Origin: Bacteroidales bacterium
GTDB lineage: Bacteria; Bacteroidota; Bacteroidia; Bacteroidales; UBA932
Direction: 5' to 3'
DNA length: 5,877 nucleotides
NCBI GenBank assembly: GCA_020026275.1
Contig: JAHHQQ010000043.1
Span: forward strand, 1-5,877
Made by a program: the position numbers and the translations under genes. A model generated the notes under the pieces. The model searched no databases. It was not told where the DNA came from and saw nothing but the letters and a program-made list of their open reading frames with translations. Shown piece after piece: positions 1 to 5,877 of this stretch (within the stretch, counting starts at the first letter, position 1; each line of letters begins with the position of its first letter).

Positions 1-821
1 TGACGGACAGGATCCACTTCGTATCTCATCTTGAAGTCAGGATAGAATTCCTGGATTTTGTGATAGATGATTTCTGGATCGAAACTCATGGATGCGATGT
101 TGAATGAGTTTCTGTGAACCAGTTTGCTTGGGTCTGCGTTCATGATGTCAACGGCAGCTTTCAATGCATCTGGCATATACATCATATCCATATAAGTATC
201 TGCTGCAATCGGGCAGACAAATTCCTCTCCTTTGACTGCGGCGTAATATATTTCTACTGCATAGTCAGTGGTGCCGCCACCTGGAAGGGTCACATTGGAA
301 ATCAGACCAGGGAAACGTACGGAACGTGTATCTACACCGTATTTATGATGATAGTAGTCGCTCAGCAACTCTGTTGCCACTTTAGTGACACCATACATGG
401 AACAAGGTCTCTGGAGTGTATCTTGAGGAGTGTTGTCATGAGGAGTGTTCGGGCCAAAGGAGCCGATGGAACTTGGAGTGAAGACGGCGCAACCTTTTTC
501 GCGTGCGATTTCCAAAATGTTGAGAAGTCCGTTCATTTGGATATCCCAAGCCAGAAGTGGCTTTTTTTCTGCTACTGCAGAAAGTAAGGCGGCCAAATTG
601 TAGATAGTGTCAATCTTGTATTTGTCTACAATTGCGGCCAATTGGGCACCATCACAAACATTGGCGATTTCTGATGGACCGCTTTCCAACAGGATTCCTT
701 TAGGTTCTGCACCTGGAATATAACCTGCAACAACATTTCCTTCAGGGAATTCTTTCCTGATTTTCATCGTGAGCTCAGATCCGATTTGACCTGTTGAGCC
801 TATGACAAGGACATTTTTCAT
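1..821 (-). CDS. tdh: L-threonine 3-dehydrogenase, SDR/epimerase type (3' end cut by window edge)
   Basis: Oxidises L-threonine to 2-amino-3-ketobutyrate with NAD+ in the cytoplasm, the first step of threonine breakdown to glycine. The frame is open from ATG at 821 to the window edge: 273 residues plus a partial codon, no stop. Family members are roughly 310-320 residues, so about 40-50 C-terminal residues should lie to the left. Seen: an N-terminal Rossmann motif GSTGQIG (residues 8-14), NLAALLSA (75-82), the serine motif PSSIGSFG (116-123, S118 the likely catalytic serine), the YxxxK pair Y143/K147, and GGGTTDYAVEIYY (181-193), a signature of epimerase-like threonine dehydrogenases rather than sugar epimerases. 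The divergent neighbour kbl encodes the next enzyme, which strongly supports the substrate. E. coli Tdh is an unrelated zinc-dependent enzyme. The start was chosen because the Rossmann strand follows it directly; no Shine-Dalgarno sequence is visible. A generic NAD-dependent epimerase is the only real alternative. Confidence 0.9.
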   Translation of the reverse strand, partial: MKNVLVIGSTGQIGSELTMKIRKEFPEGNVVAGYIPGAEPKGILLESGPSEIANVCDGAQLAAIVDKYKIDTIYNLAALLSAVAEKKPLLAWDIQMNGLLNILEIAREKGCAVFTPSSIGSFGPNTPHDNTPQDTLQRPCSMYGVTKVATELLSDYYHHKYGVDTRSVRFPGLISNVTLPGGGTTDYAVEIYYAAVKGEEFVCPIAADTYMDMMYMPDALKAAVDIMNADPSKLVHRNSFNIASMSFDPEIIYHKIQEFYPDFKMRYEVDPVR

Positions 822-849
822 ATTGATGACGATATTTACTTTAGCATTG

Positions 850-857
850 CAAATTTA
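850..857 (-). promoter_or_regulatory. Candidate -7 box of the tdh promoter
   Basis: Read on the minus strand, TAAATTTG matches the Bacteroidetes -7 consensus TAnnTTTG. It would start transcription near 843-846, leaving a leader of about 22-25 bases before the tdh ATG at 821. No TTTG -33 box stands at the expected 19-base distance, so the match rests on the -7 element and its position only. Confidence 0.45.
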
Positions 858-940
858 CATTTTATTTCTGTAAGATGGACATGAAATACAGTATTTTAAT
901 GAATTGTCCAGTATTTGTATGAAATGAGGATGAAAAGTGA

Positions 941-948
941 TATTTTTG
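941..948 (+). promoter_or_regulatory. Candidate -7 box of the kbl promoter
   Basis: TATTTTTG fits TAnnTTTG. At exactly 19 bases upstream stands TATG (918-921), three of four matches to the -33 box TTTG. Transcription would start near 953, giving a very short leader of about 13 bases before the kbl ATG at 966. The stretch is AT-rich, so a chance match is possible. Confidence 0.4.
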
Positions 949-965
949 TATAAAATTATTTTATC

Positions 966-2156
966 ATGTACGGAAAATTTCAAAAACATCTGATAGACGA
1001 GCTCTCCGCAATCAAGGAAGCTGGCCTGTACAAGAATGAGAGGAATATCGCCTCCAGTCAGTCTGCCGAAATTACGCTTGAAGATGGCTCCAAAGCGTTG
1101 AATTTTTGTGCCAACAATTATTTGGGGCTGGCCGATTCTCCAAGATTGATTGAGGCGGCCAAGAAAGCGATGGATGAAAGGGGCTTCGGAATGTCTTCTG
1201 TTCGTTTCATCTGTGGAACTCAGGACCTGCACAGGCAGCTGGAAAAGTCCATCTCCAATTTCTTCAAGACAGAAGATACGATTCTGTATGCATCTTGCTT
1301 CGACGCAAACGGAGGTGTTTTTGAACCGCTTCTTACTGCAGACGATGCCATTATCTCAGATTCACTCAACCACGCATCCATCATTGATGGTGTAAGACTC
1401 TGCAAGGCTGTCCGCTACAGATATGCCAATGCGGACATGGCTGATCTGGAGCGTTGCCTTAAGGAAGCACAGGCACAGCGCTTCCGCATCATCTGTACAG
1501 ACGGTGTGTTCTCAATGGATGGCAATGTGGCTCCTATGGACAAGATCTGCGAACTCGCAGAAAAATACGATGCCCTGGTAATGGTGGATGAGAGCCATTC
1601 AGCAGGTGTTGTCGGCAAGACAGGTAGAGGTGTGGCAGAACAGTTCAACTGCTACGGCAAGATTGACATCTTCACCGGTACCCTCGGTAAAGCATTCGGT
1701 GGTACTGTCGGTGGCTTCACTACTGGACGTAAGGAAATCATTGACATGCTCCGTCAGCGTTCCCGTCCATATCTGTTCTCCAACTCACTTCCTCCAATGA
1801 TTGTCGCTGCCGGTATCGAAATGTTCAAGATGCTGGATGAAAGCAATGAACTCCACGACCGCCAGCAGGAGAATGTCGCTTATTTCCGTGACAAGATGCT
1901 CGCAGCCGGATTCGATATCAAACCGACCCAGTCCGCTATCTGTGCAGTAATGCTCTACGATGCGAAACTTTCTCAGGAATTCGCCGCCAAGATGGCTGAA
2001 GAGGGCATCTTCGTTACCGGTTTCTATTATCCGGTCGTACCGAAAGGACAGGCCCGTATCCGTGTCCAGCTCTCAGCTGCTCACAAGAAGGAACATCTTG
2101 ACAGGGCAATCGCAGCCTTCATCAAGGTGGGTAAGGAACTGAACGTAATCAAATAA
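966..2156 (+). CDS. kbl: Glycine C-acetyltransferase (2-amino-3-ketobutyrate CoA ligase)
   Basis: A PLP enzyme of the alpha-oxoamine synthase family (fold type I, cytoplasmic, usually a homodimer). It cleaves 2-amino-3-ketobutyrate with CoA into glycine and acetyl-CoA, completing the threonine pathway begun by the divergent tdh. The 396 residues closely match the 398 of E. coli Kbl. Seen: NFCANNYLGL (46-55) at the N-terminus; SDSLNHASIIDG (131-142) with H136, which stacks on PLP in the family; DESHSAGVVGKTGRG (208-222) with D208 and H211, which bind the cofactor; TGTLGKAFGG (237-246) with K242 as the Schiff-base lysine; and RIRVQLSAAH (364-373) with R366 as the likely carboxylate-binding arginine. 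The start gives MYGKFQKHL, aligning with the N-terminus of E. coli Kbl. There is no clear Shine-Dalgarno sequence. A strong terminator follows 34 bases after the stop. Related synthases (serine palmitoyltransferase, BioF) are less likely given length and the tdh neighbour. Confidence 0.95.
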   Translation: MYGKFQKHLIDELSAIKEAGLYKNERNIASSQSAEITLEDGSKALNFCANNYLGLADSPRLIEAAKKAMDERGFGMSSVRFICGTQDLHRQLEKSISNFFKTEDTILYASCFDANGGVFEPLLTADDAIISDSLNHASIIDGVRLCKAVRYRYANADMADLERCLKEAQAQRFRIICTDGVFSMDGNVAPMDKICELAEKYDALVMVDESHSAGVVGKTGRGVAEQFNCYGKIDIFTGTLGKAFGGTVGGFTTGRKEIIDMLRQRSRPYLFSNSLPPMIVAAGIEMFKMLDESNELHDRQQENVAYFRDKMLAAGFDIKPTQSAICAVMLYDAKLSQEFAAKMAEEGIFVTGFYYPVVPKGQARIRVQLSAAHKKEHLDRAIAAFIKVGKELNVIK

Positions 2157-2189
2157 TCAGAGGGCCTCTTTGAAGGTCTGCAATAAAAT

Positions 2190-2221
2190 AAAAGGAGGAT
2201 GGCTTCTGCCGTCCTCCTTTT
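2190..2221. terminator. Bidirectional intrinsic terminator between kbl and pepT
   Basis: A 14-base-pair stem (2190-2203 with 2208-2221) closes on a TTCT loop. All pairs are Watson-Crick except one G-T wobble (2200 with 2211). On the plus strand the stem ends in TTTT and continues TGTTTTGG-like, giving a U-rich tail for kbl. On the minus strand the tail reads ATTTTATTGC, which suits pepT. It lies between two convergent genes, 34 bases from the kbl stop and 24 from the pepT stop. Confidence 0.92.
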
Positions 2222-2244
2222 GTTTTGGATGCGTTGCACCGGAA

Positions 2245-3468
2245 CTATTCTTCTGCGAACAGACCGATGATGTTCAGAATGACCTGTGAGGCCTTTTCCA
2301 TGCTCTCTACAGGGACGAACTCCATCTTGCCATGGAAATTGTGTCCGCCGGCAAAGATGTTAGGACAAGGCAGGCCTCTGAATGAGAGGTTGGCACCGTC
2401 TGTACCGCCACGGATCGGCTGCACCTTCGGCTGGATGCCGGCCATTTCAAGAGCCTTCATGGCTTTCTCGACAATATGATAATGCGGCATCACCTGCTCT
2501 TTCATATTATAATAGGAATCTTTCAACTCCAGGGTGGCCGTACCGTCTCCATATTTGGCATTGATGAAATCGACGCAATGCTGGATGAGCTGCTTCTTCT
2601 CCTCGAACTTCTTCCGGTCGTGGTCACGGATGATGTAGACGATATCGGCATTTTCCACGGTTCCGTTGAAGGAAATGATGTGGAAGAAGCCTTCGTAGTC
2701 GCAAGTATATTCCGGCCTCTGCTCCACAGGCAGCATTCCGTTCAGCTCGGATGCGATGAGGATGGCATTCTTCATCTTGCCTTTCGCAGAACCCGGATGC
2801 ACATTCAGACCCTGCAGGTGGATTCGGGCACTGGCGGCATTGAAGTTCTCAAATTCAAGTTCACCAATCTCACCGCCATCCATGGTGTAGGCATATTTCG
2901 CCCCAAACCGGGCAACATCAAATTTGACGACACCACGACCAATCTCCTCATCTGGAGTGAAACCGATCTTGACAGGACCATGCTTCACTTCAGGATGTTC
3001 CATAAGATATTGTGCGGCGGTCATGATTTCGGCGACGCCTGCCTTGTCATCTGCTCCCAGCAAGGTCGTTCCGTCCGTAGTGATGAGGGTCTGTCCTTTA
3101 TATAATAGAAGTTCAGGAAACTCTTCCGGATCGAGAGCCAGTCCGGGAACCCCTTTCAGAGGAATGGCTGATCCGTCATAATTAGGAATGATCTGAGGCT
3201 TGATGTCGGCGCCGCTTGCATCCGGAGCCGTATCGACATGGGAGACGAAGCCCACTGCCGGCACCTCCTTGTCAATGTTGGAAGGGATGGTGCCCATGAC
3301 ATAGCCATACTCATCCAAAGTTGCCTCAATGCCCATAGCATTGAGTTCTTCGCACAGCATCTTCAGCAGAACCAGCTGCTTGGCGGTGCTGGGCTGGGTT
3401 TCAGATGTTTCATCTGATTGGGTATCCACTGCGACGTAGCGCAGGAATCTCTCTACAATATTTTCCAT
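2245..3468 (-). CDS. pepT: Peptidase T (tripeptide aminopeptidase)
   Basis: A cytoplasmic zinc aminopeptidase of the M20 family that removes the N-terminal residue from tripeptides. Its 407 residues match the family's usual length of about 410. All expected metal and catalytic residues are visible: SHVDTAPD (76-83) with H77 and D79; GADDKAG (138-144) with D140 bridging the two zincs; TPDEEIGRG (171-179) with E174 as general base and E175 as ligand; MDGGE (196-200) with D197; and GGHNFHGKMEF (374-384) with H379, equivalent to His379 of Salmonella PepT. The lid (dimerisation) domain lies roughly between residues 205 and 320, and IRGGTDGANLS (352-362) returns to the catalytic domain. The gene begins 22 bases after the stop of the OPT transporter gene on the same strand and has no promoter-like box in that gap, so the two are probably cotranscribed. 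Other M20 dipeptidases are less likely given length and motif spacing. Confidence 0.96.
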   Translation of the reverse strand: MENIVERFLRYVAVDTQSDETSETQPSTAKQLVLLKMLCEELNAMGIEATLDEYGYVMGTIPSNIDKEVPAVGFVSHVDTAPDASGADIKPQIIPNYDGSAIPLKGVPGLALDPEEFPELLLYKGQTLITTDGTTLLGADDKAGVAEIMTAAQYLMEHPEVKHGPVKIGFTPDEEIGRGVVKFDVARFGAKYAYTMDGGEIGELEFENFNAASARIHLQGLNVHPGSAKGKMKNAILIASELNGMLPVEQRPEYTCDYEGFFHIISFNGTVENADIVYIIRDHDRKKFEEKKQLIQHCVDFINAKYGDGTATLELKDSYYNMKEQVMPHYHIVEKAMKALEMAGIQPKVQPIRGGTDGANLSFRGLPCPNIFAGGHNFHGKMEFVPVESMEKASQVILNIIGLFAEE

Positions 3469-3490
3469 TGTTTTCGTATTTTATGATTTT

Positions 3491-5473
3491 CTATTCAGTC
3501 TGTTCTTTTTCCTTCTTCAAGGAAGCATAGATCATGTAGCCGATAATTGCCAGGAACGGCACCACAGCGACGAGTCCGCCATAATTGGTGTTCCATTCTG
3601 ACAGGAACCAGTCGATGTTCGCAAATTTGAGGATTGCGCTGACCACGCCCATGAGCGCGCCACCTGCAATGAAACCGGAAGCGATGAGCGTACCTTTCTC
3701 CACACGAGCCTCATTCAGTTTCTGGTCTTTGCTTCTGCTGCCGACGAACCATGAAATGGCACCTCCGACAAGGAGAGGCAGGTTCAGGTCCAGAGGAATG
3801 AACATACCCAGTGCAAATGGCAGAGCCGGTACTTTGAAGGCCGTCAGCACCAGGGCGATGACCGCACCGATACCATACAGCAGCCAAGGAGCGCTTCCTC
3901 CGTTCATCATAGGTTGGATGACGGCTGCCATTGCATTGGCCTGAGGTGCGACCAGTGCATCTTCTCCGGTAAATCCGAATGTCTTGTTCAGAATGAACAT
4001 GACACCGCAGACGGTAGCGGCGGCAACGACTGTTCCAAGAAACTTCCAGCCTTCCTGCTTGCGAGGGGTGGTGCCGATCCAGTAACCGATCTTGAGGTCA
4101 GTGATGAAGGAACCAGCCATGGACAAGGCTGTGCAGACAACTCCTCCGATAATCAGGGCGGCCGCCATTCCGACATTTCCGTTCAGACCGACTGCCACCA
4201 GAATCAGGGAGGCGATAATCAAAGTCATCAGAGTCATGCCGCTGACCGGATTGCTGCCGACAATGGCAATGGCGTTGGCTGCCACGGTAGTGAACAGGAA
4301 GGAAATGACTGCCACGATGACGAGTCCGATAATCGCCTGCCAGATATTTTCCACTACTCCGCCTAAGGCGAAAAATGCGAATATGGCCAGAAGAGTGAGG
4401 ACGATTCCGAAGACGACGGTCTTCATAGGAATGTCTTCATTGGTCCGGTCCACTTTGCCTTCTGCCTGGCTTGGCTTTTTCTTGAACTCTCCGATGGCCA
4501 GTGAAGCGGCTGATTTGATGACGCCAAAAGATTTGATGATGCCGATGACACCGGCTGTGGCAATGCCGCCGATGCCGATGTGCCTTGCATAGTCACTGAA
4601 GATCTGATCCGGTCCCATTTCACCGATGGTGGTCGTGACGCCGGTGTTCATCAGGTCAATGACACTGCCGCCCCAGATGAGATTCATCAGAGGAATGATG
4701 ATGAACCAGACGAGGAAGCTGCCGCAGCAGATGATGAATGCATATTTGAGTCCGACAATGTATCCGAGGCCCAGTACGGCTGCACCGGTATTGATCTTGA
4801 ACACGAGTTTTGCCTTATCTGAAAGGACCTGTCCCCAATGGAACACCGTTGTGGTGAGCGTTTCGGACCAGGCACCGAAAGTGGCGACGACGAAATCATA
4901 GAGACCGCCGATGAGACCACTGATGACAAGGGTCTTGGCGCCTTTTCCACCGCCTTCACCATTGACCAGCACCTGAGTGGTGGCAGTCGCTTCCGGGAAA
5001 GGATATTTGCCATGCATCTCCTTCACGAAATATTTTCTGAAAGGAATGAGGAAGAGAATGCCAAGAATGCCTCCCAAGAGGGAAGACAGGAACATTTGCC
5101 AGAAATTGACATCTACTCCTAATATATAGATAGCAGGAAGGGTGAAGATGGCACCGGCGACAATGGCACCGGAACATCCTCCGATCGATTGGATGATCAC
5201 GTTCTGGCTGAGGCCATCTTTCTTTCCGAGGGCACCGGTCAGGCCTACGGCAATGATGGCAATCGGAATGGCGGCCTCAAAGACCTGGCCTACTTTCAGA
5301 CCCAGATAAGCGGCAGCGGCCGAGAAGATGACTACCATCAAGAGTCCCACGGTAACAGAATAAGGAGTCACTTCGGCAAATTTGTGGTTGGGGCTCAGTA
5401 GCGGTTGGTATTCCTCACCGGCCTTCAGTTCCCGATGTGCGTTTTCTGGGAGTTGGAGATTTTTCTTTTTCAT
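3491..5473 (-). CDS. OPT-family oligopeptide transporter
   Basis: An inner-membrane secondary carrier of the OPT/YSL superfamily, expected to import small peptides (some family members carry metal chelates) by proton symport. The 660 residues fit bacterial OPT proteins. I estimate 15-17 hydrophobic segments, from about 38-55 to about 632-651, after a charged, non-cleaved N-terminus and before a charged C-terminal tail (SLKKEKEQTE). Family landmarks: YLGLKVGQVFEAAIPIAII (56-74), AIVAGAIFTLPAIYI (103-117), FRKYFVKEMHGKYPFPEATA (145-164), the second-half motif SNPVSGMTLMTLI (407-419), and GYWIGTTPRKQE (463-474). A hydrophilic loop (residues about 329-350) splits the halves, consistent with the internal duplication of the family. 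pepT follows 22 bases downstream, which favours peptides over metal chelates as substrate. No Shine-Dalgarno sequence is seen before the ATG; upstream is a hairpin and a candidate -7 box. The exact substrate cannot be read from sequence. Confidence 0.93.
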   Translation of the reverse strand: MKKKNLQLPENAHRELKAGEEYQPLLSPNHKFAEVTPYSVTVGLLMVVIFSAAAAYLGLKVGQVFEAAIPIAIIAVGLTGALGKKDGLSQNVIIQSIGGCSGAIVAGAIFTLPAIYILGVDVNFWQMFLSSLLGGILGILFLIPFRKYFVKEMHGKYPFPEATATTQVLVNGEGGGKGAKTLVISGLIGGLYDFVVATFGAWSETLTTTVFHWGQVLSDKAKLVFKINTGAAVLGLGYIVGLKYAFIICCGSFLVWFIIIPLMNLIWGGSVIDLMNTGVTTTIGEMGPDQIFSDYARHIGIGGIATAGVIGIIKSFGVIKSAASLAIGEFKKKPSQAEGKVDRTNEDIPMKTVVFGIVLTLLAIFAFFALGGVVENIWQAIIGLVIVAVISFLFTTVAANAIAIVGSNPVSGMTLMTLIIASLILVAVGLNGNVGMAAALIIGGVVCTALSMAGSFITDLKIGYWIGTTPRKQEGWKFLGTVVAAATVCGVMFILNKTFGFTGEDALVAPQANAMAAVIQPMMNGGSAPWLLYGIGAVIALVLTAFKVPALPFALGMFIPLDLNLPLLVGGAISWFVGSRSKDQKLNEARVEKGTLIASGFIAGGALMGVVSAILKFANIDWFLSEWNTNYGGLVAVVPFLAIIGYMIYASLKKEKEQTE

Positions 5474-5507
5474 CAGTCAATTGATTAATTAATGTAGTAC
5501 AATAAAT

Positions 5508-5542
5508 GAAGGACATTGCCCTAAATTCCGGAAATGTCCTTC
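5508..5542 (-). promoter_or_regulatory. Inverted repeat (hairpin) in the transporter's 5' leader
   Basis: GAAGGACATT (5508-5517) and AATGTCCTTC (5533-5542) are perfect 10-base inverted arms around a 15-base loop that allows two further C-G pairs. It sits 35 bases upstream of the transporter ATG and just downstream of the candidate -7 box at 5563-5570. On the minus strand it would therefore be transcribed at the very start of the leader, followed by an AU-rich stretch (ATTTATTGT). It may be an RNA element (attenuator or stabiliser) or a DNA operator. No uridine run typical of a strong terminator follows on either strand. Confidence 0.55.
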
Positions 5543-5562
5543 TCAAATAGAGTCTCTGAATT

Positions 5563-5570
5563 CAAATTTA
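5563..5570 (-). promoter_or_regulatory. Candidate -7 box for the OPT-pepT operon
   Basis: On the minus strand this reads TAAATTTG, matching TAnnTTTG and identical to the candidate tdh box at 850-857. A start near 5557 would give a leader of about 85 bases containing the hairpin at 5508-5542. No TTTG box is found at the usual distance, so confidence is limited. Confidence 0.4.
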
Positions 5571-5756
5571 AGAAAATGACTCATAAAAAGCGTAAAATAT
5601 TCGATTTTATTCAAAAAAAATGTGTCTTGACGGGAATCTGGAGGCTATTGGTTGATTTTCTATGACTTAAATCGTTTATGTCTGTCAGGAGGGGAGGGGC
5701 GCAAGGGACGAAAATCAAAAAAATATCAGAAAAATGTGAAAATTTCTTCGAAAAAA
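5571..5756. other. AT-rich intergenic stretch without a recognisable gene; A-tracts near its right end
   Basis: I see no credible coding sequence here. A small open frame on each strand crosses the stretch, but both are rich in Lys/Ser/Phe codons from AT-rich DNA and lack a ribosome-binding site. A G-rich patch lies at about 5688-5709. From 5711 to 5756 five A-runs (5711-5714, 5717-5723, 5730-5734, 5739-5742, 5751-5756) average about 10 bases apart, directly upstream of the promoter at 5757, as expected for a curved or UP-like activating region. Confidence 0.5.
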
Positions 5757-5787
5757 TTTGGAGGAAAGAAAAAAGTGCGTATCTTTG
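5757..5787 (+). promoter_or_regulatory. Canonical Bacteroidetes promoter facing the right edge
   Basis: TTTG (5757-5760) and TATCTTTG (5780-5787) are separated by exactly 19 bases, a perfect fit to the Bacteroides housekeeping consensus TTTG-N19-TAnnTTTG. Transcription should start near 5791-5794. This is the best promoter in the window and is preceded by A-tracts. The transcribed gene lies beyond the right edge. Confidence 0.85.
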
Positions 5788-5791
5788 CAAT

Positions 5792-5877
5792 CCGTTTGAA
5801 ACAAAACAGTAACTCAAACGACAGTTCATTGAAAATATTGAGAGAGAATAAGAGGTAAAGAAAATGAAACAAAATCA
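5792..5877 (+). other. Transcribed leader, probably of a ribosomal RNA operon (gene beyond window)
   Basis: The roughly 85 bases after the promoter contain CAGTTCATTGAAAA (5822-5835), resembling the boxA antitermination sequence (AGTTCTTTGAAA-like) that precedes rRNA genes in Bacteroidetes. Then comes a purine-rich tract with no stem. This, the very strong promoter and the A-tracts suggest a pre-16S leader. The mature 16S 5' end is not reached, so this is inference. The alternative is a protein gene starting at ATG 5864 (M-K-Q-N...), with AGAGG (5851-5855) as a Shine-Dalgarno sequence 8 bases upstream; only four full codons are visible, so it cannot be tested here. Confidence 0.55.

Larger units (their letters stand above)
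822..965. promoter_or_regulatory. Divergent tdh/kbl regulatory region
   Basis: These 144 AT-rich bases separate two divergently transcribed genes of one pathway, so they must carry both promoters. They also hold two symmetry features: a 13-base palindrome AAATACAGTATTT (884-896), and the sequence CAGTATTT twice as a direct repeat (889-896 and 909-916), exactly 20 bases apart. A wider inverted pair, TGGACA (876-881) and TGTCCA (905-910), brackets the palindrome. These lie between the two candidate -7 boxes, where an operator for joint control could sit. The region's role is well supported by layout; operator function is inference. Confidence 0.6.

Noticed and set aside
114..587. 157-codon open frame on the plus strand
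   Set aside because: Lies antisense inside the tdh coding region, which has clear SDR motifs in its own frame; the plus-strand translation is rich in Cys/His/Ile and resembles no protein family.
855..1232. 125-codon minus-strand open frame overlapping the kbl 5' end and the divergent spacer
   Set aside because: Antisense to conserved kbl codons for most of its length, no ribosome-binding site, no recognisable motif; it would also occupy the promoter region.
2157..2180. AGAGGGCCTCT palindrome just after the kbl stop as a second terminator
   Set aside because: The arms are separated by a single base so it cannot form a hairpin, and the longer weak pairing with GAAGGTC has only about five pairs including a wobble.
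2476..3105. 209-codon plus-strand open frame within pepT
   Set aside because: Wholly antisense to pepT, whose catalytic motifs are intact; the open frame is a by-product of codon use on the other strand.
3914..4592. Two long overlapping plus-strand frames (150 and 166 codons) antisense to the OPT gene
   Set aside because: Low-complexity mirror of the hydrophobic transporter codons (runs of Asp/His/Gly or Met/Ala/Thr), typical of shadows opposite membrane-protein genes.
5611..5858. Small open frames of 68 and 72 codons on opposite strands in the right intergenic region
   Set aside because: AT-rich composition, no ribosome-binding site, and the plus-strand frame runs straight through the consensus promoter and leader.

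Overview
The window looks like chromosomal DNA of a Bacteroidetes bacterium, most likely of the order Bacteroidales. The evidence is the promoter grammar: several intergenic boxes fit the Bacteroidetes -7 consensus TAnnTTTG, and one has a perfect TTTG -33 box 19 bases upstream. There is little Shine-Dalgarno signal in front of the genes. The L-threonine dehydrogenase is the short-chain (epimerase-like) type common in this phylum. No mobile element, CRISPR array, phage gene or tRNA was seen. I cannot name a genus from this sequence.

Layout. Positions 1-821 (minus) hold the N-terminal 273 residues of an SDR-type L-threonine 3-dehydrogenase, whose 3' end runs off the left edge. A 144-base divergent regulatory region (822-965) separates it from kbl (966-2156, plus), the 2-amino-3-ketobutyrate CoA ligase. 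Together these two enzymes convert threonine to glycine and acetyl-CoA. A strong bidirectional terminator (2190-2221) lies in the 88-base gap between kbl and the convergent pepT (2245-3468, minus; peptidase T). Immediately upstream of pepT, 22 bases away and on the same strand, is a 660-residue OPT-family oligopeptide transporter (3491-5473, minus). Transporter and peptidase very likely form an operon for peptide import followed by cytoplasmic tripeptide cleavage. The released amino acids, threonine included, could feed the neighbouring degradation pair.

The last 404 bases (5474-5877) contain no convincing gene. They hold a hairpin in the presumed 5' leader of the transporter and an AT-rich stretch with A-tracts about 10 bases apart. 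These are followed by a canonical Bacteroidetes promoter facing right and a leader with a boxA-like sequence that runs off the window. That leader most resembles the start of a ribosomal RNA operon, but the 16S gene itself is not in view.

The window is ordinary core metabolism. I found no previously undescribed system. The points worth a second look are regulatory: the repeat-rich tdh/kbl divergent region, the transporter leader hairpin, and the strong promoter and leader at the right edge.
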